Made by a program: the position numbers and the translations under genes. From Edolisoma coerulescens (lineage: Eukaryota; Chordata; Aves; Passeriformes; Campephagidae), in contig VWZW01000522.1 in NCBI GenBank assembly GCA_013397115.1, positions 310,001 to 374,000 of the forward strand: 64,000 nt of DNA, given 5' to 3'. Shown piece by piece: positions 60,786 to 64,000 of this stretch. The notes beneath the pieces were generated by a model. That model was not told where the DNA came from. It was given only the letters and a program-made list of their open reading frames with translations, and searched no databases. The stretch's first letter is position 1, and every line of letters starts with the position of its first letter.

Positions 60786-63700
60786 GGATTCCCCAAACTT
60801 ACATAAAGTTTATATAATTCATGGGGGTGCTGAACAATCAGGCAGGACATCAATGGTGTATCAACAAAGAGAAAAACTCTCCTACATCCTGGGTAAAGAT
60901 GACTATCTTTTAAGACAAGAATCCTTGCTATGACAAAAAGGACGCCAAAAACCCCAGTAATTGCTGTGAGGGAAAAAATAAAGGACACAAAGTGCTAAGA
61001 AAACCAGCTTGATTTGGATTGCTTTGAAAGTAGTCCGCTTGGCTTTTAATCAGCAAAGGCCAGGTCTGAAGTCAGGGCTAGATGTACAGGGATGCCAGGG
61101 ATGAGCAGGGCTCTTTTCTGACCCTCATGCATTTCTTCTCCATAGGAACCTAAGGACAAGCAGGGAAAATGTGTGAGACTGATGGTCATAAGAAGCTCCC
61201 CTCAAAACCTTTGGGACTGACCCAGCCTGGGCCAGCAAACATCAGGGAGAAGGAAGAGAAGCTGCTTGTTAAAAACAAGAACAACTCATAAACGTCTACG
61301 CAGGAGAAGATTTACATGAGGTTTCTCAGAACTAGGGAACACATTATCTTTCACTCACTCTGAATGCAATGAAAATTATCCTGTTTTCTTGACTCATCTG
61401 CGCTTTTCTCTGCAGCAGAGTGAAGCTTTCAGTGAGAAAAAGCAAAACCACTTTATAAAATGACAACCATATTAAAGCACTATTCCCTTTAGAAAAGGCT
61501 TTCACCTATTAAGCTTTATGCCTTACAAAGCCTAACATTTGTATTGAAAGAGACATTGAATCCATACGAATGCATCACAAGGTAATACTTGTTATAAATC
61601 TCAGGACAAAACCTGAAGAAAATAAGTAGACAGGCAGCATCTTTTTAGACTATTTTTGAACATGATTTAGATACTGTAAGTAGTCTATTTTCAAAAATGC
61701 ATTTTATTGTAAAAAGCACTAGTATATAATTCTATTACTCAAATAGCGGAACAAAAGTTATAAGTATTCATCATCATGGCAAAAAGACAAAATTTACAAC
61801 CAGTTTTAGCCTATGTGAAATTTAAACTGTTCCACTAATTTATAGAATTAGGCTTTTGCATTTTCAAAACAGATTTCAGAAACACCACAAGAGAACTTGT
61901 GCATTCATCCATGTAGGAAAGAGAAAGGAAAATCATCTTTATGTATGTGACAGCACTGTTTTCTGGATGGCTGGTGCCTGTTATGCTTAGAAGTGGCTGC
62001 CTATGCCAATTCAGAGCTACTCTGGAGCCCTGCATGCATGCGTAGTTCCATTACTATGTCTAGATTGCTCTTAATTTTGGTTACAGTCCACTGATAATAC
62101 TAAATTGCTCTTTTGCAAAATAGGAAGATATTCTCTGAACAGGCAGCAGCGTAGACAACTCTGACTCAGAGTCTCATTGGAAAATATTGAGTCATTTATG
62201 TCTACTTCTTTGCTTCAAATCTGATTGAAGTCAATAGCAAAACCCCCTGATTACAATGGAAACACAGATGAAGAGGTTTCAGCCTGTGTCTTCAGTCCGG
62301 TCAGCACGAAGGGGATGAGGTGATGAGCAGCTAGTTATCATCACAGGAGCCACAGTGTCCATCTCTGCCTCCCCAAGTGCTCTGTGTTTACCACTAGCTG
62401 GCTTGTGGACAGGTGGCTTTGCAAAGCTTTGCATGGGTTCTTTCTCCCCACAAAATATTGTCCAAATCCCACAGGCAGTTAAAAGAAGACCCAGACAAAA
62501 GGGAGTTGTAGCTGATTCACAGGGTAGGAAAATCCACGTAATGTAAATTTGAAAACTAGATACTCTGCTATCAAAGACTATAATTTAAAACATTATTAAA
62601 TTCATTGATGTGACTTTTTCAGTAGAAAATTGCAGTCTGGTTTATATCAGATTAGAAATTTAATACATCTGCTGTTAAGTGTCTAGAAAGCATTGCGTAA
62701 CTTTCATCCATGAAGAACAGAGCCGGAGTAAAAGCAGTAGAAGATGAAGGGAAACCTGCGACAGGGGTGTTGCATGGCAACTGAAAGCTTGGCTCTGCCA
62801 GTCAGTGGCTGTTCTTTGTACTTTAAACTCTATGGTAGGGAAATTAGTCATTAAAGTGAATCTCAGATGGATGACTCTTAATTTCTGAAATACAGCTGAA
62901 GCTCTGCTGTACACAAAAGCTTGCTTATGAAAACATCTCGTTTTGAACACAAGTGTGCTTTGTGAAGAGCTGGAGATTAAAAAAAAAAAAAGAAAAAAGA
63001 AACAGCCTGGTGCACCTTAATCAGAGAAGGCCCATTGCTCTTTTTCCCTAACCTCAAATGATCGAACATGCATCCCAGTTTAGACCTCACACAACATTCA
63101 ATCTGTCCTTAATTTTAGAGAAACAATATTTTTTCTGCTTGGAAAACAACTTATACCAAATAAAACTGCTTGGCCCTGAAACTGTATTTTCTTTTTTTTT
63201 TCCCCACTTGTTCAGTAATCAGCCAATCCCATGGAAGACAAAAAATTAGTTACATATGTGTTTGCTCAGTTTTTCCACAAAAGTTGCACAGACTGAGCAA
63301 GGGTTGCTTGTAAACATCTTGTCCACTGGCTGATCTGTTCTCACCAAAGGCATAGATAAGCAAGAGAGAAAGGTCTTTAAAATGATTGGATACTCACTTC
63401 TTTTGCTACTAACAACCAAAACCTGGGAGCCACTTTTATTTTCCATATACCCCCCTGGCTGAGGGCCATGCATGCAAGAGTGCTGGGACCTGCTAGGCTG
63501 GGAAGGTCCTCCTGTGCCAGGTCTGTGGGTGGATGTTCTTCTCCTGCACAGGGGGAATTTTGGCAAATCCCCACTGAGAGAAAATCATGCGGAGATGGCT
63601 GGACCTTAGTTCCTTTTCTAGGATCTGAAAATGTTCCTCATACGACAGTGAAGACTACTAAAAGGAAGACTGAGGCTAAGTCATTACTGCAGAAGACAAG

Positions 63701-64000
63701 ATCAATTGTGTTGTTTCTCAGGCTTTGTTCATGGGTTTCATGGTGTTTGCTGATTGATTTCTATGCTGAACTTCCTTAGTCTTGCAATTTGTGAAAATTA
63801 TATTTATGTTAATATTTTTTTACACAACACATATCCAGAGGCAAACCCATGTGTACCTGGAGAACAGAGGTGGTGGTGAACAGCAGGCGTCACAGACACT
63901 ACAAAAATGCTGTTGCAGATAAGTGTTCTTCTATATTTTATTTCCAAAAGACTTATTTTACTGAATTTCCAAAATTGAAGTTGCTTAAGATGAAGCAGCA
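60786..64000. other. Intergenic to the right edge
   Basis: No gene or element recognised. An A-rich run lies at 62978-62998 and a T-rich run at 63190-63201. Remaining open frames are short and unsupported. Confidence 0.5.

Noticed and set aside
1..64000. CRISPR arrays, rRNA, intact tRNA genes, phage or bacterial operons
   Set aside because: None seen; composition and repeats are those of a vertebrate nuclear genome.

Overview
The window is nuclear DNA of a vertebrate, almost certainly a bird. Many CR1 LINE fragments of several ages lie on both strands, two copies of an avian-type ERV long terminal repeat are present, and no bacterial features are seen. The only gene identified with confidence is the 5' end of IPO5 (importin-5, a karyopherin-beta family nuclear import receptor) on the minus strand. 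Coding exon 1 (8017-8100) lies in a CpG island, exon 2 is at 2846-2926, and the remaining exons lie beyond the left edge of the window. Positions 1-8100 are therefore the beginning of IPO5.

From about 8.1 to 8.5 kb is the IPO5 promoter, with several CCAAT boxes, a near-CRE and a CTCGCGAG element. A CR1 insertion follows directly. The rest of the window (9-64 kb) looks like upstream intergenic DNA. In the human genome the upstream neighbour of IPO5 is RAP2A, and no RAP2A exon was recognised here. This stretch holds about a dozen CR1 fragments, including one with a decayed reverse transcriptase (16.8-18.6 kb), the two LTRs (24.6-25.5 and 40.7-41.4 kb), a GATA/GGAA microsatellite, and traces of older repeats. 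Three weakly supported minus-strand exon candidates are listed with low confidence.

The most unusual biological item is a heavily decayed LTR-retroelement pol at 12.25-13.05 kb. Its motif order (FCVD, motif A, GLT.N, CIDN, VEFL, RNase H) looks like Ty3/Gypsy rather than a typical avian retrovirus, and a possible gag remnant lies 2 kb upstream. Other points are a perfect 48-bp inverted repeat with arms 1.06 kb apart, a 61-nt hairpin at 42.94 kb, and several assembly artefacts. The artefacts are a 226-bp exact duplication around a single N, a misplaced 82-bp CR1 piece bounded by Ns beside the IPO5 promoter, an internal jump in an LTR at an N, and a 58-N gap in the CpG island. I see no convincing new multi-gene system; this is mainly one housekeeping gene start plus repeat-rich intergenic DNA.
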